64,000 nt of DNA from Shinella sp. CPCC 101442 (GTDB taxonomy: Bacteria; Pseudomonadota; Alphaproteobacteria; Rhizobiales; Rhizobiaceae). Shown here piece by piece: positions 36,219 to 47,201 of the stretch. The translations under genes and the position numbers were made by a program. The stretch's first letter is position 1; every line of letters starts with the position of its first letter. The stretch covers positions 310,001-374,000 of the forward strand of contig NZ_JALIQS010000002.1 in assembly GCF_024704725.1 (NCBI RefSeq). The letters run 5' to 3'. The notes below the pieces were generated by a model. That model was not told the DNA's origin and did no database searches. It worked only from the letters and a program-made list of their open reading frames with translations.

Positions 36219-37709
36219 TCACCCTTCGTAATTCGCGCGCACCATCTCGTCGAGCAGGCGCACGCCGAAGCCGGAACTCCAGGACTGGTTGATCTCGTCG
36301 GTCGGCGAACCCAGAGCGGTGCCGGCGATGTCGAGATGCGCCCAGGGCGTATCCTTGACGAAACGCTGCAGGAACTGCGCGGCGGTGATCGCGCCGGCAT
36401 AGCGGCCGCCGGTGTTCTTCATGTCGGCGAACTTGCTGTCGATCATCTTGTCGTATTCGCGGCCGAGCGGCAGGCGCCACAGGCGTTCGTTCGTCGCAAG
36501 ACCGGCGGCGGTGAGGCGACCGGAAAGCGTGTCGTCGTTGGAGAACAGGCCGGCATGGTGGCTGCCGAGCGCGACCATGACCGCACCGGTCAGCGTCGCG
36601 AGGTTCACCATGAACTGCGGCTTGAAGGTCTCGTTGCAGTACCAGAGCGCATCGCACAGCACGAGTCGGCCTTCGGCATCGGTGTTGATCACCTCGATCG
36701 TCTGGCCGGACATCGACTTGACGATATCGCCGGGGCGCTGGGCGTTGCCGTCGGGCATGTTTTCCACAAGGCCGAGGATACCCACGACATTGGCCTTGGC
36801 CTTGCGGGCAGCGAGCGTGTGCATGAGGCCGATGACGGCGGCCGCGCCGCCCATGTCGCCCTTCATGTCCTCCATGCCGGCGGCCTGCTTGATCGAGATG
36901 CCGCCCGAATCGAAGACGACACCCTTGCCGATAAAGGCGATCGGGCGATCCTTCTCCTTACCGCCTTTCCAGTGCATGACGGCAAGGCGCGGCGGACGCA
37001 CGGAGCCCTGGGCGACGCCGAGCAGCGCCGCCATGCCGAGCTTCTTCATCTCGCGCTCAGTGAGGATATCCACCTCGACGCCCAGCTTTTCCAGCGCCTT
37101 GGCCTTGTCGGCGAACTCCACCGGGCCGAGCACGTTGGCCGGCTCGTTGACGAGGTTACGGGCGAGAATCACGCCCTCGGCGACGGCTTCGGAAACCTCG
37201 TTCGCCTTCTTGGCAGCACTTGCACCGGCGGTGACGAGCGTAACCTTCACGGCCTTGCCGCTTTTCGCCTCTTCGTCGTCGGTCTTCTTCGTCTTGTAGG
37301 TATCGAAGCTGTAGGCGCCGAGCTGCATGCCAAGAGCAAAGTCGGCGGCGTTCGTGGCCGTCAGGGTTACACCCGGGGCGTCGAGATAGACGGTGGCCTT
37401 GTCCGTGCCGCGGATTTTCGTGGCGGCAGCGCCGCCGGCCTTCAGCCAGTCATGGGCCGTCAGCTTGTCCGCCTCGCCAAGGCCGATCACGACGATGCGG
37501 TCGGCAGAGGCGCCGTGCGGCGCGAGAACGTCGAGTGTCTTCAAGGCCTTGCCGGTGAATTTCGCAATACCGGCGGCGCGTTCGACGGCACCGTCCGGAT
37601 CGACATCGCCGGTGCCTGCCGCTGCCTCTCCGGCAACCTGCAGGAGAATCGCAAGCCCTCCGGAAATGCGCGCCGTCTTTGCAAAACCGATATCGAAGGT
37701 GGAAGCCAT
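36219..37709 (-). CDS. pepA: Leucyl aminopeptidase (cytosol aminopeptidase)
   Basis: A 496-residue M17 metallo-aminopeptidase that removes N-terminal leucine and other residues. The signature [14 protein letters not shown], with two metal ligands, is intact. [30 protein letters not shown] supplies the catalytic lysine and further ligands. I chose the start at 37709, preceded by GGAG. In some bacteria PepA also binds DNA. It heads a two-gene run with holC and diverges from lptF. Confidence 0.96.
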   Translation of the reverse strand: MASTFDIGFAKTARISGGLAILLQVAGEAAAGTGDVDPDGAVERAAGIAKFTGKALKTLDVLAPHGASADRIVVIGLGEADKLTAHDWLKAGGAAATKIRGTDKATVYLDAPGVTLTATNAADFALGMQLGAYSFDTYKTKKTDDEEAKSGKAVKVTLVTAGASAAKKANEVSEAVAEGVILARNLVNEPANVLGPVEFADKAKALEKLGVEVDILTEREMKKLGMAALLGVAQGSVRPPRLAVMHWKGGKEKDRPIAFIGKGVVFDSGGISIKQAAGMEDMKGDMGGAAAVIGLMHTLAARKAKANVVGILGLVENMPDGNAQRPGDIVKSMSGQTIEVINTDAEGRLVLCDALWYCNETFKPQFMVNLATLTGAVMVALGSHHAGLFSNDDTLSGRLTAAGLATNERLWRLPLGREYDKMIDSKFADMKNTGGRYAGAITAAQFLQRFVKDTPWAHLDIAGTALGSPTDEINQSWSSGFGVRLLDEMVRANYEG

Positions 37710-37980
37710 GAATTTACTCCGCATGGGGGCCGTTCGGCCTGTGAGCGCTTTGGGATCACCCCGAAAGACCGCAAATCGCATCAATTCCTTGTCGCTTTTG
37801 CGGCGCTTGGCAAGATGCGAGACCTTGTTTACAGATGGTTAGGCATGCTTGTTCGCCATAAATTTTCCTTGTCGGCGGAGACTCTGCGCTATGGCATCAG
37901 CCTCAAGAACGCTTATATGCCCATCCAGTTGCGACGGGCGTCATGAACCGGAGCCGCTTGTCGGAAACGCGGACTAAACG

Positions 37981-39165
37981 ATGAAATTGATCGAGCGCTA
38001 TATCCTGCGGCGGGCGTCGCTCATGTTCGTCGCCACGCTCGTGCCCCTGCTCGGCATCGTCTGGGTGACGCAGGCGCTGACCAACATCAACCTCGTCACG
38101 GACAGCGGCCAGTCGACCTTCGCCTTCCTCAAGCTCGCAACGCTCATCCTGCCCTCGGTCGTGCCGATCATCCTGCCCTTCGCGCTGGTCATCGGCGTCG
38201 CGCAGACATTGACCGTCATGAATTCCGATTCGGAGCTCACTGTTTTGAACTCCGCAGGCAGCTCTCGCATGACCATCATCCGCCCGGTGATGATGCTTGC
38301 CGTGGCGATGAGCTTCGTGTCCTTCGCCGTCGACAACTTCGTCGAGCCTTATTCACGGATGGCCGTGCGCAAGATGATCGCCACGGCCCACGCCGACATG
38401 CTGTCCGCCGTGGTGCAGGAAAACACCTTCCGCAAGATCACCGACGGCCTCTATGTGCAGGTGGCGCAGCGCCGCAACGGCGGCGTGCTGCACGGCCTCT
38501 TCGTTGCCGATACGCGCGATCCGCGCTTCGAGATGGTCTATTATGCCCGCGAGGGCGCGGTGGACGAAAACAGCTCGGCGCTGGTCATGAAGGACGGTGA
38601 GGTTCACCGGAAGCTGCCGGATGGCAATGTCTCGATCATCAAGTTCGATTCCTACGCCTTCGACCTCGCGGACCTGACCCAGAGCGCCGGTGCCTCGAAT
38701 ATCCGCGCCAAGGATCGGGATTTGCTCTATCTGCTCAACCCCGACCCGGAAGATCCCCACTACAAGAAGGAGCCCGGCTCGTTCACGGCGGAACTGCACC
38801 GCCGCTTCACGGAATGGCTTTTCCCGGCTGTCTTCGGCCTCATCGCCCTCGTCGTGAGCGCGGACGCGCGCTCGCATCGCGAGGCGCGCGTGCATCCCAT
38901 GATCACCGCGCTGCTGACGGCGCTCTTCGTGCGATGGGTCAGTTTCTATGCGGCGAACAATGCGGAAGGCTCCGTCACCTTCATCATCATCATGTATCTC
39001 GTCCCCATCGCCACTGCGGCCCTTGCTATCCACCACCTCGGTCGCAACAAGACCCTTGAACTCCCCGTCAGCTTCGGGGAGCGGCTGACGGACCTGCGCG
39101 ATCGCCTGCTGGCGCGCCTTGGCAAAGCCGGTCACGCCTCCTCCGGCAAGAGTGGCCAACCATGA
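37981..39165 (+). CDS. lptF: LPS export ABC transporter permease LptF
   Basis: LptF is one of two permeases of the LptB2FG machine that extracts lipopolysaccharide from the inner membrane. The 394-residue protein starts MKLIERYILRRASLMF and has the six-segment YjgP/YjgQ topology with a large periplasmic domain around residues 125-270. The stop overlaps the lptG start by four bases. It heads the operon lptF-lptG-lptD-surA-like. The 271-base gap to pepA presumably holds the divergent promoters. Confidence 0.95.
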   Translation: MKLIERYILRRASLMFVATLVPLLGIVWVTQALTNINLVTDSGQSTFAFLKLATLILPSVVPIILPFALVIGVAQTLTVMNSDSELTVLNSAGSSRMTIIRPVMMLAVAMSFVSFAVDNFVEPYSRMAVRKMIATAHADMLSAVVQENTFRKITDGLYVQVAQRRNGGVLHGLFVADTRDPRFEMVYYAREGAVDENSSALVMKDGEVHRKLPDGNVSIIKFDSYAFDLADLTQSAGASNIRAKDRDLLYLLNPDPEDPHYKKEPGSFTAELHRRFTEWLFPAVFGLIALVVSADARSHREARVHPMITALLTALFVRWVSFYAANNAEGSVTFIIIMYLVPIATAALAIHHLGRNKTLELPVSFGERLTDLRDRLLARLGKAGHASSGKSGQP

Positions 39166-40244
39166 TCCCCACCCTCGGTTTCTACTTTTTCCGCCGCTAC
39201 GCCATCACCACCTTCTGGTTCCTGCTCGGCATCTTCTCGCTGATCTTCATCATCGATTTCAGCGAAATGTCGAACCGTGTCGGCGGGCTGCCGGGCTATT
39301 CGGTTTCCAGTGGCCTCGTCGTGACGGCGCTGCGTATTCCGACGATCCTGATGCAGACGGTGCCATTCGTCGCGCTGTTTGCCGGCATGGCGGCGCTCAT
39401 CTCGCTCAACCGTCGCTATGAACTGGTCGTCACGCGTGCCGCGGGCATTTCGGTCTGGCAGTTCCTCCGCCCCTTCGTCATTGGCGCCTTCCTTTTCGGC
39501 GTTCTGGCGGTCCTCGCGATCAATCCGATTGCGGCCTGGGGATCCAAGAAGGCCCTGGAGCTGGAAGCCGGCTGGGGCGCCACCAACGCCTCGCGCCCCG
39601 AAAACGCCGTTCCCTGGCTGCGTCAGATCTACGAGGGCGACCAGGCGATCATCGGAGCAAAGGCCGTTCTCGACAATGGAACGCGCCTGCTCAACGTCAC
39701 CGTCATCCACTTCGATGACGAGAACCGCATCGGGCTTCGCCAGGATGCCGATTCGGCGACTTTGGAAGATGGTTACTGGCTGCTTAAGAACGTACACGAG
39801 ACACGCAACGGTGAACTCCCGGTTCGTCTCGACGAGGTGCAGCTTCGTACCAACCTGAAACAGGAATTCGTATCGGAGAGCCTTGAAAAGCCTGAATCCA
39901 TTCCGTTTTTCAGGCTTGGCCGGAAGATAGAGGTGGCAAAGTCGTTCGGTTTCCCCACGGATGCCATGGAAACGCAGTTCCATTCCATGCTGTCGCTGCC
40001 GCTGCTTCTGGTAGCAATGACGCTGATCGCAGCCTGTGTATCATTAAAATTTAGCCGGTTTAATCAATCACGTGCGGTGATTCTGGGTGGCATCCTTTCC
40101 GGCTTCATGCTTTATGTCGTCACCGTGCTTGTGAAGGCATTCGGAAGCAGCGGTGTTGTTCCTACGTTCGTTGCGGCCTGGCTCCCAGTGGTCGTCGCAA
40201 TGTCGTTGGGTGCGACGATTCTTCTGCATCAGGAGGACGGCTAG
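39162..40244 (+). CDS. lptG: LPS export ABC transporter permease LptG
   Basis: The partner of LptF, 360 residues, with the same fold. It begins TLGFYFFRRYAITTFWFLLGIFSLIFIIDF, has a periplasmic domain in the middle, and ends with three membrane segments including LPLLLVAMTLIAACVSLKFSR. Translationally coupled to lptF by a four-base overlap, and to lptD by one base (TAGTG). Confidence 0.95.
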   Translation: MIPTLGFYFFRRYAITTFWFLLGIFSLIFIIDFSEMSNRVGGLPGYSVSSGLVVTALRIPTILMQTVPFVALFAGMAALISLNRRYELVVTRAAGISVWQFLRPFVIGAFLFGVLAVLAINPIAAWGSKKALELEAGWGATNASRPENAVPWLRQIYEGDQAIIGAKAVLDNGTRLLNVTVIHFDDENRIGLRQDADSATLEDGYWLLKNVHETRNGELPVRLDEVQLRTNLKQEFVSESLEKPESIPFFRLGRKIEVAKSFGFPTDAMETQFHSMLSLPLLLVAMTLIAACVSLKFSRFNQSRAVILGGILSGFMLYVVTVLVKAFGSSGVVPTFVAAWLPVVVAMSLGATILLHQEDG

Positions 40245-42577
40245 TGGCGGCAGGTGACCGCAAAACGAATCGGTGGTTGAAAGCCGCCCTGCTTGCAGGT
40301 GCGGCCATGTGCGCCATTGTGTCCGGTTCGGCCCTCCCCGCGCAGGCCCAGGCACCGAATATCGGTGCGATGGAACCCAACCTTCCCGATGACGCCAAGC
40401 TGCTGCTGGCGGCCAACGAACTCGTCTATAACAACGACAGCGACAAGGTGATCGCCCGCGGCGCGGTGCAGATCAACTACGGCGGCTACAAGCTCGTCGC
40501 GCGCCAGGTGGAATACGACCAGAAGACCGGCCGACTGAAGGCCATCGGCAATATCGAGTTGATCGAGCCGACCGGCAACCGCGTCTATGGCGACGAGATG
40601 GACCTGTCGGACGATTTCGCGAACGGCTTCATCAATGCGCTGCGCATCGAGACGACCGACCTTACCAAGCTGGCGGCGACCAGCGGCGAGCGCGTCAACG
40701 GCGAGGAACTGATCCTCAATCACGCCGTCTATACCGCCTGCACGCCCTGCGCCACCAATCCGACTCACCGTTCGCTCTGGGAAATCAAGGCCGAGCGCGT
40801 CGTTCAGAACGGACGCACGCACACGATCCGCCTCGAAAAAGCGCGCTTCGAGATGTTCGGCAAGCCGATCGCCTATATCCCCGTGCTTGAAATGCCGGAC
40901 TATACAGTGAAGCGGAAGACCGGTTTCCTCTTCCCGCAGTTCAACTACGCGCAAAAGCTCGGCCTCGGCATCACGACGCCCTACTATTTCGCCCTCGCGC
41001 CGGACATGGACGCGACGGTCTCGCCGACCATCCTGACCCGCCAGGGCTTCCTGGCCGAAGTGGAATTCCGCAAACGCTTCCACAACGGCCTCGTGACGCT
41101 CAGGGCCGCCGGCATAAGCCAATGGAACCCTTCGTCCTTCGATGACAATACGAGCGACCAGCGCGACGGTTTCCGTGGCATGGTCGCTTCCGAAGGCCAG
41201 TTCAAGATCAATCCCCGCTGGACGTTCGGCTGGGACGTGATGCTGCAAAGCGACAACAACTTTTCGCGCACCTATGAGCTCGATGGGCTCAAGGATCGCA
41301 TCCACACGAACCAGGGCTACCTGACGGGTCTTGGCCGCCGCAACAGCTTCGACCTGCGCGCCTTCTATTTCGACGTGCAGGATGCCGATCCGGACAGCAA
41401 GCTGGAACGCCAGCAGGCCATAGCCCAGACGCTGGATCACGAATACATCGTGCCCCAACCGGTGCTTGGTGGCGAACTCAGCATCACCACGAACATCACC
41501 AATATCCAGCGCGACCTTGCCGATTTCTATTCGCTCGGCGCCAGCGATCGTTTCCGCGGGCTTGAAGGCGGCACGACGCGCCTGACCAGCGAGCTGGAGT
41601 GGAAGCGCCAGTTCATCGTGCCGGGCGGCCTCGTGCTGACCCCGATGCTGGCCGCGCGCGGCGACATGCACCGCCTCGATATGACGGCGCCTATCGGCTA
41701 TGACGGCACTTACAACACGGACGACAGCGCGACACGCACCATGCTGACCGCAGGTCTCGAGGCGCGCTATCCGATCCTCGCGACAACCGCCAACAGCACG
41801 CATCTCTTCGAGCCGATCGCACAGCTCTATGCCCGCCCGGACGAGGACTATGCCGGCGGCCTGCCGAACGAGGATTCCCAGAGCTTCGTGTTCGACGCGA
41901 CGAACCTTTTCGAACGGGACAAGTTCTCTGGCTTCGACCGGATCGAGGGCGGCTCGCGCGCCAATGTCGGCATGCGCTACACCGGCACCTTCGACAATGG
42001 CCTTCGCCTGCGCAGCATCGTCGGCCAGTCGTTCCATCTCGGCGGCGTGAACTCCTTTGCGAGCGACGATCTGGTCAATGCCGGCGCGAATTCCGGCCTC
42101 GAGACCGATGCCTCCGATTTTGTCAGCATGGCCGGCATAGATCTGCCGAACGGGCTTTCGCTGGCCTCCAGCGCCCGGCTCGACAAGGATGACCTGTCCG
42201 TGCGCCGGTCCGATACGTCGCTGCGCTTCGATGGCGCGCGGTTCGAGACCGAGATCACCTATACGCGCATCGCCGCGCAACCCGACTACGGCCTTGCAAA
42301 GAACGCCAGCGAAATCCAGACCGCCGCAGCCTTCAAGTTCCAGGACTACTGGTCGGTATTCGGTTCGCTGACCTATGATCTGCGCAGCCACAGCCTGTCG
42401 CGCAACGGCGTCGGCTTCTCCTACGACGACCGGGACACGGTTTTCTCCATCGTCTACGAACAGACGCGCGACAAATCGAACTCGACGGCGAACGACTGGT
42501 CGATCGGCGCACGGCTCATGTTCCGCACGCTCGGCGACGTGCGTGTGGGCGACACGACGCTGACGGGCTTCGAGTAG
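40244..42577 (+). CDS. lptD: LPS-assembly outer-membrane protein LptD
   Basis: LptD forms with LptE the outer-membrane translocon that inserts lipopolysaccharide. The 777-residue protein has a signal peptide ending ALPAQAQA. An N-terminal OstA-like beta-jellyroll (ELVYNNDSDKVIARGAVQINYGGYKLVA) leads into the long C-terminal barrel. Two cysteines close together (YTACTPCATNP) may form the N-terminal disulfide pair. It starts with GTG at 40244, overlapping the lptG stop by one base, and a GGAGGACGG ribosome binding site lies within lptG. Confidence 0.95.
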   Translation: MAAGDRKTNRWLKAALLAGAAMCAIVSGSALPAQAQAPNIGAMEPNLPDDAKLLLAANELVYNNDSDKVIARGAVQINYGGYKLVARQVEYDQKTGRLKAIGNIELIEPTGNRVYGDEMDLSDDFANGFINALRIETTDLTKLAATSGERVNGEELILNHAVYTACTPCATNPTHRSLWEIKAERVVQNGRTHTIRLEKARFEMFGKPIAYIPVLEMPDYTVKRKTGFLFPQFNYAQKLGLGITTPYYFALAPDMDATVSPTILTRQGFLAEVEFRKRFHNGLVTLRAAGISQWNPSSFDDNTSDQRDGFRGMVASEGQFKINPRWTFGWDVMLQSDNNFSRTYELDGLKDRIHTNQGYLTGLGRRNSFDLRAFYFDVQDADPDSKLERQQAIAQTLDHEYIVPQPVLGGELSITTNITNIQRDLADFYSLGASDRFRGLEGGTTRLTSELEWKRQFIVPGGLVLTPMLAARGDMHRLDMTAPIGYDGTYNTDDSATRTMLTAGLEARYPILATTANSTHLFEPIAQLYARPDEDYAGGLPNEDSQSFVFDATNLFERDKFSGFDRIEGGSRANVGMRYTGTFDNGLRLRSIVGQSFHLGGVNSFASDDLVNAGANSGLETDASDFVSMAGIDLPNGLSLASSARLDKDDLSVRRSDTSLRFDGARFETEITYTRIAAQPDYGLAKNASEIQTAAAFKFQDYWSVFGSLTYDLRSHSLSRNGVGFSYDDRDTVFSIVYEQTRDKSNSTANDWSIGARLMFRTLGDVRVGDTTLTGFE

Positions 42578-42711
42578 GCGCCCGGCCGCTCTTGTCATTG
42601 TTTGGCCGCATGTATTATGCACATCCGGGAGAAGCGTCCGCCGCCGATGGGCCGTGCGCGCCGTATGGCGCGCTGAAGCGGGCGCGCAATGGGTTTGGGA
42701 AAGGGACTGGC

Positions 42712-43656
42712 ATGATGGGCAGGCAATCTCTGGTGCGTTCCATGATGATGGGCGTTGCACTCGCTGCGGCCGTGACGATCGTGGCCCCTGTCGGCGCTGT
42801 CCAGGCCGCGGGAAGCACGGTGGTGGCGGTTGTCAACAATTCGCCGATCACCTCCGGTGAAGTCGAGCGACGCGCCGCATTTCTGCGCCTGCAGCGCGCC
42901 AAGGGCAATGTGCGTGCGCTGGCCCGCGAGCAGATGATCGACGACGCCCTGAAGCGTGCGGAAATCCTTCGGGTGCGGGCATCTGTCAGCGCGGCGGAGG
43001 TCGATGCGTCCTATGCCCGCTTCGCTGCGACGAACAAGATGACCCTGCAGCAGCTCGGCCAGGTCCTTGATCGCGCCGGCGTCGGCTCGGAACATTTCAA
43101 GCAGTACATCGCCCTGCAGATGAGCTGGCCGCGTGTCGTCAATGCACGCTACGCAAACAGCGGAACCAACGGCAAGTCGCTGGTGGAACGCATGCAGGAA
43201 AACGGCGGCAAGAAGCCGGTGACCACCGAGTACTTCCTCAAGCAGGTCATCTTCGTCGTGCCGGAAAAGCGCCGCAACGCCATTCTCGGCAAGCGCAAAT
43301 CGGAGGCGGAAGCCTCGCGCTCGAAATTCCCCGGCTGCGACCAGGCCAAGGTTTTCGCCGCGACCATGCACGACGTGTCGATCCGCGACCTGGGCCGCGT
43401 GCTTGCGCCGCAATTGCCCGAGGACTGGAAGCCGCTGATCGAGAAGTCGAACGGCCAGACGACCGGTACGCGCGTCACCGAACGCGGCGTCGAATATCTC
43501 GCGATCTGCAAGAAGCGCGAAGTCAACGACGACGTGGCCGCGGAAATGGTCTTCCGCGCCGAGGATCTCGCCAAATCCAAGGGCAACGAAGGCGACGAGA
43601 ACAGCAAGAAGTACATCGCCGAGCTGCGCAAGAAGGCGACGATCACCGAGCGCTGA
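42712..43656 (+). CDS. SurA-like periplasmic chaperone with divergent parvulin domain
   Basis: A 314-residue periplasmic protein with a signal peptide ending AVQAAG. A SurA N-terminal chaperone domain (VVAVVNNSPITSGEVERRAAFL) follows, then a single parvulin-like region (TTEYFLKQVIFVV to VEYLAICKKREV). E. coli SurA has about 428 residues and two parvulin domains; here one remains and it is divergent, so isomerase activity is uncertain. SurA assists LptD folding, which fits its place after lptD. The ATG at 42712 is chosen because the signal peptide starts there. Confidence 0.88.
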   Translation: MMGRQSLVRSMMMGVALAAAVTIVAPVGAVQAAGSTVVAVVNNSPITSGEVERRAAFLRLQRAKGNVRALAREQMIDDALKRAEILRVRASVSAAEVDASYARFAATNKMTLQQLGQVLDRAGVGSEHFKQYIALQMSWPRVVNARYANSGTNGKSLVERMQENGGKKPVTTEYFLKQVIFVVPEKRRNAILGKRKSEAEASRSKFPGCDQAKVFAATMHDVSIRDLGRVLAPQLPEDWKPLIEKSNGQTTGTRVTERGVEYLAICKKREVNDDVAAEMVFRAEDLAKSKGNEGDENSKKYIAELRKKATITER

Positions 43657-43764
43657 TCTCCCGTTTCGGTAAACCGCTCAGGCGCTTTTGCCGGACTTGC
43701 AATCGGCTCAGGCGCTCCGCCATGCGCGGCGCGCTTCCCGCAAAACGCTTTTGGCAGGCATCCC

Positions 43765-44799
43765 ATGACAATGACGCAACTTCCTCCGCTGGCGCTCACC
43801 ATGGGCGACCCGGCGGGGATCGGGCCGGATATCACGCTGGCCCTGTGGTCTGCCCGCCGGTCTCTCTCGCTGCCGCCCTTCCTCTTCATCGGCGACGCCG
43901 CGGTTTTGCGCGCGCGCGCCATCGCCTTGGGCCTCGACGTCGCCGTGACATCCGCCACGCCGGAAACCGCGGCAGATATTTTTCCCGATGCCCTGCCCGT
44001 CCTCGCCTGCGATTGCGCCATTCCCGCTCTAGCCGGCGAACCGGATTCCAAAAACGCTGCCGCCATTCTCGGCGCGATCGAGACGGCGGTGGCACTCACA
44101 ATGGCGGGGAAAACCGCCGCTGTCGTGACCAATCCCATCGCCAAGGCCGTGCTCTACGATGCCGGCTTCGGCTTTCCCGGTCATACGGAATTCCTCGCCG
44201 ATCTCGCCGCAAGAGCAACCGGCCGCGACGCGCTGCCCGTCATGTTGCTTGCCGGACCGAAATTGCGCGCCGTTCCCGTGACGATCCATATCCCGCTGAA
44301 GGACGTGCCGGCGGCACTGACGGAAGACCTCATCGTCGAAACAGCCGTCATCACCGAACGCGATCTGCGCCAACGCTTCGGCATCGCCAAGCCACGCCTT
44401 GCCATCGCCGGCCTCAATCCCCATGCGGGCGAAGGCGGCGCGCTCGGGCTGGAGGACGATGCGATCGTGCGGCCGGCCGTCGAACGCCTGAAGGCAGCCG
44501 GCATTGCCGCTGTCGGCCCCCTGCCCGCCGATACGATGTTCCATGACGCCGCCCGCGCCACCTATGACGTGGCGCTCTGCATGTATCACGATCAGGCGCT
44601 GATCCCCGCCAAGGCGCTCGGCTTCGACGATTCCGTCAACGCGACGCTCGGCCTGCCCTTCATCCGCACCTCGCCCGACCACGGCACCGCCTTCGCCATC
44701 GCCGGTAAGGGCATCGCCCGACCCGACAGCCTGCTGGCAGCCTTGCGCCTCGCGCAGGAACTCGCGGCACATGCGCGCGACGCAGAGGAGACCCGCTGA
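43765..44799 (+). CDS. pdxA: 4-hydroxythreonine-4-phosphate dehydrogenase
   Basis: PdxA oxidises 4-phosphohydroxythreonine in pyridoxal phosphate synthesis. The 344-residue protein begins with [15 protein letters not shown]. The three metal-binding histidines are visible in [22 protein letters not shown] and [13 protein letters not shown]. The stop overlaps the rsmA start by one base. The surA-pdxA-rsmA order is conserved in many proteobacteria. Confidence 0.97.
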   Translation: MTMTQLPPLALTMGDPAGIGPDITLALWSARRSLSLPPFLFIGDAAVLRARAIALGLDVAVTSATPETAADIFPDALPVLACDCAIPALAGEPDSKNAAAILGAIETAVALTMAGKTAAVVTNPIAKAVLYDAGFGFPGHTEFLADLAARATGRDALPVMLLAGPKLRAVPVTIHIPLKDVPAALTEDLIVETAVITERDLRQRFGIAKPRLAIAGLNPHAGEGGALGLEDDAIVRPAVERLKAAGIAAVGPLPADTMFHDAARATYDVALCMYHDQALIPAKALGFDDSVNATLGLPFIRTSPDHGTAFAIAGKGIARPDSLLAALRLAQELAAHARDAEETR

Positions 44800-45626
44800 T
44801 GGCTGCCCTCGACGGACTTCCACCGCTGCGCGACGTGATCCAGCGCCACGGGCTCGACGCCAAGAAGGCGCTCGGCCAGAATTTTCTGCTCGACCTGAAC
44901 CTCACGCAAAAAATCGCCCGCACCGCTGGCCCCATCGAAAACCACACCGTCATAGAGGTGGGCCCCGGACCTGGTGGCCTGACGCGCGCCATCCTCGCCC
45001 TCGGTGCCAGGCGTGTGATCGCCATCGAGCGCGATTCCCGCTGCCTGCCGGCGCTTGCGGAAATCTCGGACCATTATCCGGGTCGCCTGACGGTCATTGA
45101 CGGCGATGCCCTGAAGACGGATTTCGAGGCGTTGGCGCCGGGCGAACCCGTCCGCATCATCGCCAACCTGCCGTACAATGTCGGCACGCAGTTGCTGGTC
45201 AACTGGCTGCTGCCGAAGTCCTGGCCACCCTTCTGGGAATCGCTGACGCTGATGTTCCAGCGCGAAGTGGGCCTGCGGATCGTGGCGGACGAGAACGACG
45301 ACCACTATGGCCGCCTCGGCGTGCTCTGCGGCTGGCGCACCGATGCCCACATGGCTTTCGACGTGCCACCACAGGCCTTCACGCCGCCGCCGAAGGTGAC
45401 GTCCTCTGTCGTACACCTCGAACCCATCGCCAATCCCCTGCCCTGCGATGTGGCCGCCCTGGAGCGCGTCACCCACGCCGCTTTCGGCCAGCGTCGCAAG
45501 ATGCTGCGCCAGAGCGTGAAATCGCTTGGTGGGGAAGCCCTGCTGGCACGCGCGGAGATCGATCCGCAGCGGCGCGCCGAGACTTTGAGCGTGGAAGAAT
45601 TCGTGCGGCTGGCGAACGCCCTTTAA
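44799..45626 (+). CDS. rsmA: 16S rRNA (adenine-1518/1519-N6)-dimethyltransferase (KsgA)
   Basis: RsmA dimethylates two adjacent adenines near the 3' end of 16S rRNA late in small-subunit assembly. The 275-residue protein has [17 protein letters not shown] motif [14 protein letters not shown] and the catalytic [11 protein letters not shown]. It is coupled to pdxA and converges on gmk with 24 bases between the stops. Confidence 0.97.
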   Translation: MAALDGLPPLRDVIQRHGLDAKKALGQNFLLDLNLTQKIARTAGPIENHTVIEVGPGPGGLTRAILALGARRVIAIERDSRCLPALAEISDHYPGRLTVIDGDALKTDFEALAPGEPVRIIANLPYNVGTQLLVNWLLPKSWPPFWESLTLMFQREVGLRIVADENDDHYGRLGVLCGWRTDAHMAFDVPPQAFTPPPKVTSSVVHLEPIANPLPCDVAALERVTHAAFGQRRKMLRQSVKSLGGEALLARAEIDPQRRAETLSVEEFVRLANAL

Positions 45627-45650
45627 AACGGGCGCCCGCTTCCTTTCCGA

Positions 45651-46310
45651 TTACAGAACCGGTTTCTCCGTCACCAGCCTGGTCACGAATTCGAACAGGC
45701 CATGGCGCCTGTCGCGGCGCAGGCGCTCGGCCTTGACAATGCTCTGCACAGCGTCGAAGGCGACCGAGAGATCGTCGTTGAGGATGACATAGTCATATTC
45801 CCGCCAGTGCTCGATTTCGGCGCGGGAATTGGCAAGGCGGGTCTGGATGACCTCTTCGGTGTCCTCGGCGCGGCGGTGCAGGCGCGATTGCAGCTCGGTC
45901 ATCGACGGCGGCAGGATGAAGATGGAGACCACGTCGGCCGGCATCTTCTCCTGGAGCTGCTGGGCACCCTGCCAGTCGATGTCGAACAGCATGTCGCGGC
46001 CGCCGGACATGGCTTCCTCCACCGGCTCGCGCGGCGTGCCGTAGAAATTGCCGTGCACCTCGGCCCATTCGAGCAGCGCGTCACCGTCGCGCAGGCGTTC
46101 GAATTCCTTGTGATTGATGAAGTGGTAGTGCCGGCCGGCGATCTCGCTGGCCCGGCGCTGGCGCGTGGTGACGCTGACCGACAGGCTGAGACCCGGATCG
46201 GCCTCCAGCAGGTTGCGGGCGATGGTCGACTTGCCCGCACCCGACGGCGAGGAGATGACGAGCATGAGCCCGCGGCGTTCGATTTGAATATGCTTCGACG
46301 GCTCGGCCAT
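45651..46310 (-). CDS. gmk: Guanylate kinase
   Basis: Gmk phosphorylates GMP to GDP. The 219-residue protein has the P-loop [10 protein letters not shown] near residue 20, the GMP-binding [14 protein letters not shown], and [12 protein letters not shown]. It lies three bases after yicC. It is the last gene of the run from mltG. Confidence 0.97.
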   Translation of the reverse strand: MAEPSKHIQIERRGLMLVISSPSGAGKSTIARNLLEADPGLSLSVSVTTRQRRASEIAGRHYHFINHKEFERLRDGDALLEWAEVHGNFYGTPREPVEEAMSGGRDMLFDIDWQGAQQLQEKMPADVVSIFILPPSMTELQSRLHRRAEDTEEVIQTRLANSRAEIEHWREYDYVILNDDLSVAFDAVQSIVKAERLRRDRRHGLFEFVTRLVTEKPVL

Positions 46311-46313
46311 GGC

Positions 46314-47201
46314 CTACTCCAGATTCTGGACCTGTTCGCGGAACTGGTCGATGACGACCTTCAGTTCGATACCTGCAGCCGTTACAGCAGCGGCGTTCGA
46401 CTTGGAACAGATCGTATTCGATTCCCGGTTAAATTCCTGTGCGAGAAAATCGAGCTTGCGGCCGATCGGCCCGCCTTCGGCGATCAGGTCGCGCGCCGCA
46501 CGGACATGCGCCTTCAGCCGGTCGATCTCTTCGCGCAGATCGGCCTTGGTGGCAATCAGCGCTGCTTCCTGATGCAGCCGGTCGCGATCGAGCGCCGTCG
46601 TGCCCTGCATCAGCATGGCGACCTGTGCCGAAAGCCGCTCGGCAATCGCCGAAACGCTGCGCGAAGGATCGGCCTCGACAATCGCCGTCAGCGCCTCGAT
46701 ACGGGCGACCTGCCCGAGCAGCACTTCGGCAAGGGCTGCTCCCTCCTTGCGCCGCATGTCGGCGAGACAGCGGATCGCTTCGGCAAAGCCGGCGCGGATG
46801 CCGGCGTCGCGCGCCGTGCGTTCGGCTTCGCTCTCCTCCGCCTCGCGGAAATCGACGATACCGCGCATGGACAACAGCGTGTCCAGCTTCAGCGGCGCGG
46901 GATCGATGGTGCCGGCAAGCTGGTCGCGCAGTGCCAGAACGGCGGCGAGCGCGCCCTGGTTCACCACAGCCTCGACCTGAGCCTCGCTGACGCTGCTCGC
47001 AAGCCCGATCTGGAGGTTGCCGCGCGAGAAGGCATCGCCGGCCAGGCGGCGGACATCCGCCTCCAGCGCTTCGAGGCCGGGCGGCAAGCGGAGCCTCAGA
47101 TCCAGCCCCTTGCCGTTCACCGAGCGCAGTTCCCACGCCCAGCGCGTGCGCCCGCTGGTTCCCTCGACCCGCGAAAAGCCGGTCATCGATTGCAATGTCA
47201 T
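46314..47201 (-). CDS. yicC: YicC family endoribonuclease-like protein
   Basis: A 295-residue YicC protein, a conserved family of metal-dependent endoribonucleases that in E. coli can destabilise the small RNA RyhB. The N-terminus MTLQSMTGFSRVEG and the C-terminal REIDRLKAHV, GGPIGRKLDFLAQEFNRESNTICSK are diagnostic. It is placed between mltG and gmk in the same orientation, a common arrangement in bacteria. Confidence 0.93.
   Translation of the reverse strand: MTLQSMTGFSRVEGTSGRTRWAWELRSVNGKGLDLRLRLPPGLEALEADVRRLAGDAFSRGNLQIGLASSVSEAQVEAVVNQGALAAVLALRDQLAGTIDPAPLKLDTLLSMRGIVDFREAEESEAERTARDAGIRAGFAEAIRCLADMRRKEGAALAEVLLGQVARIEALTAIVEADPSRSVSAIAERLSAQVAMLMQGTTALDRDRLHQEAALIATKADLREEIDRLKAHVRAARDLIAEGGPIGRKLDFLAQEFNRESNTICSKSNAAAVTAAGIELKVVIDQFREQVQNLE

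Noticed and set aside
36336-37946. A 536-residue open frame antisense to pepA
   Set aside because: It is opposite a conserved aminopeptidase and has no plausible start signal.
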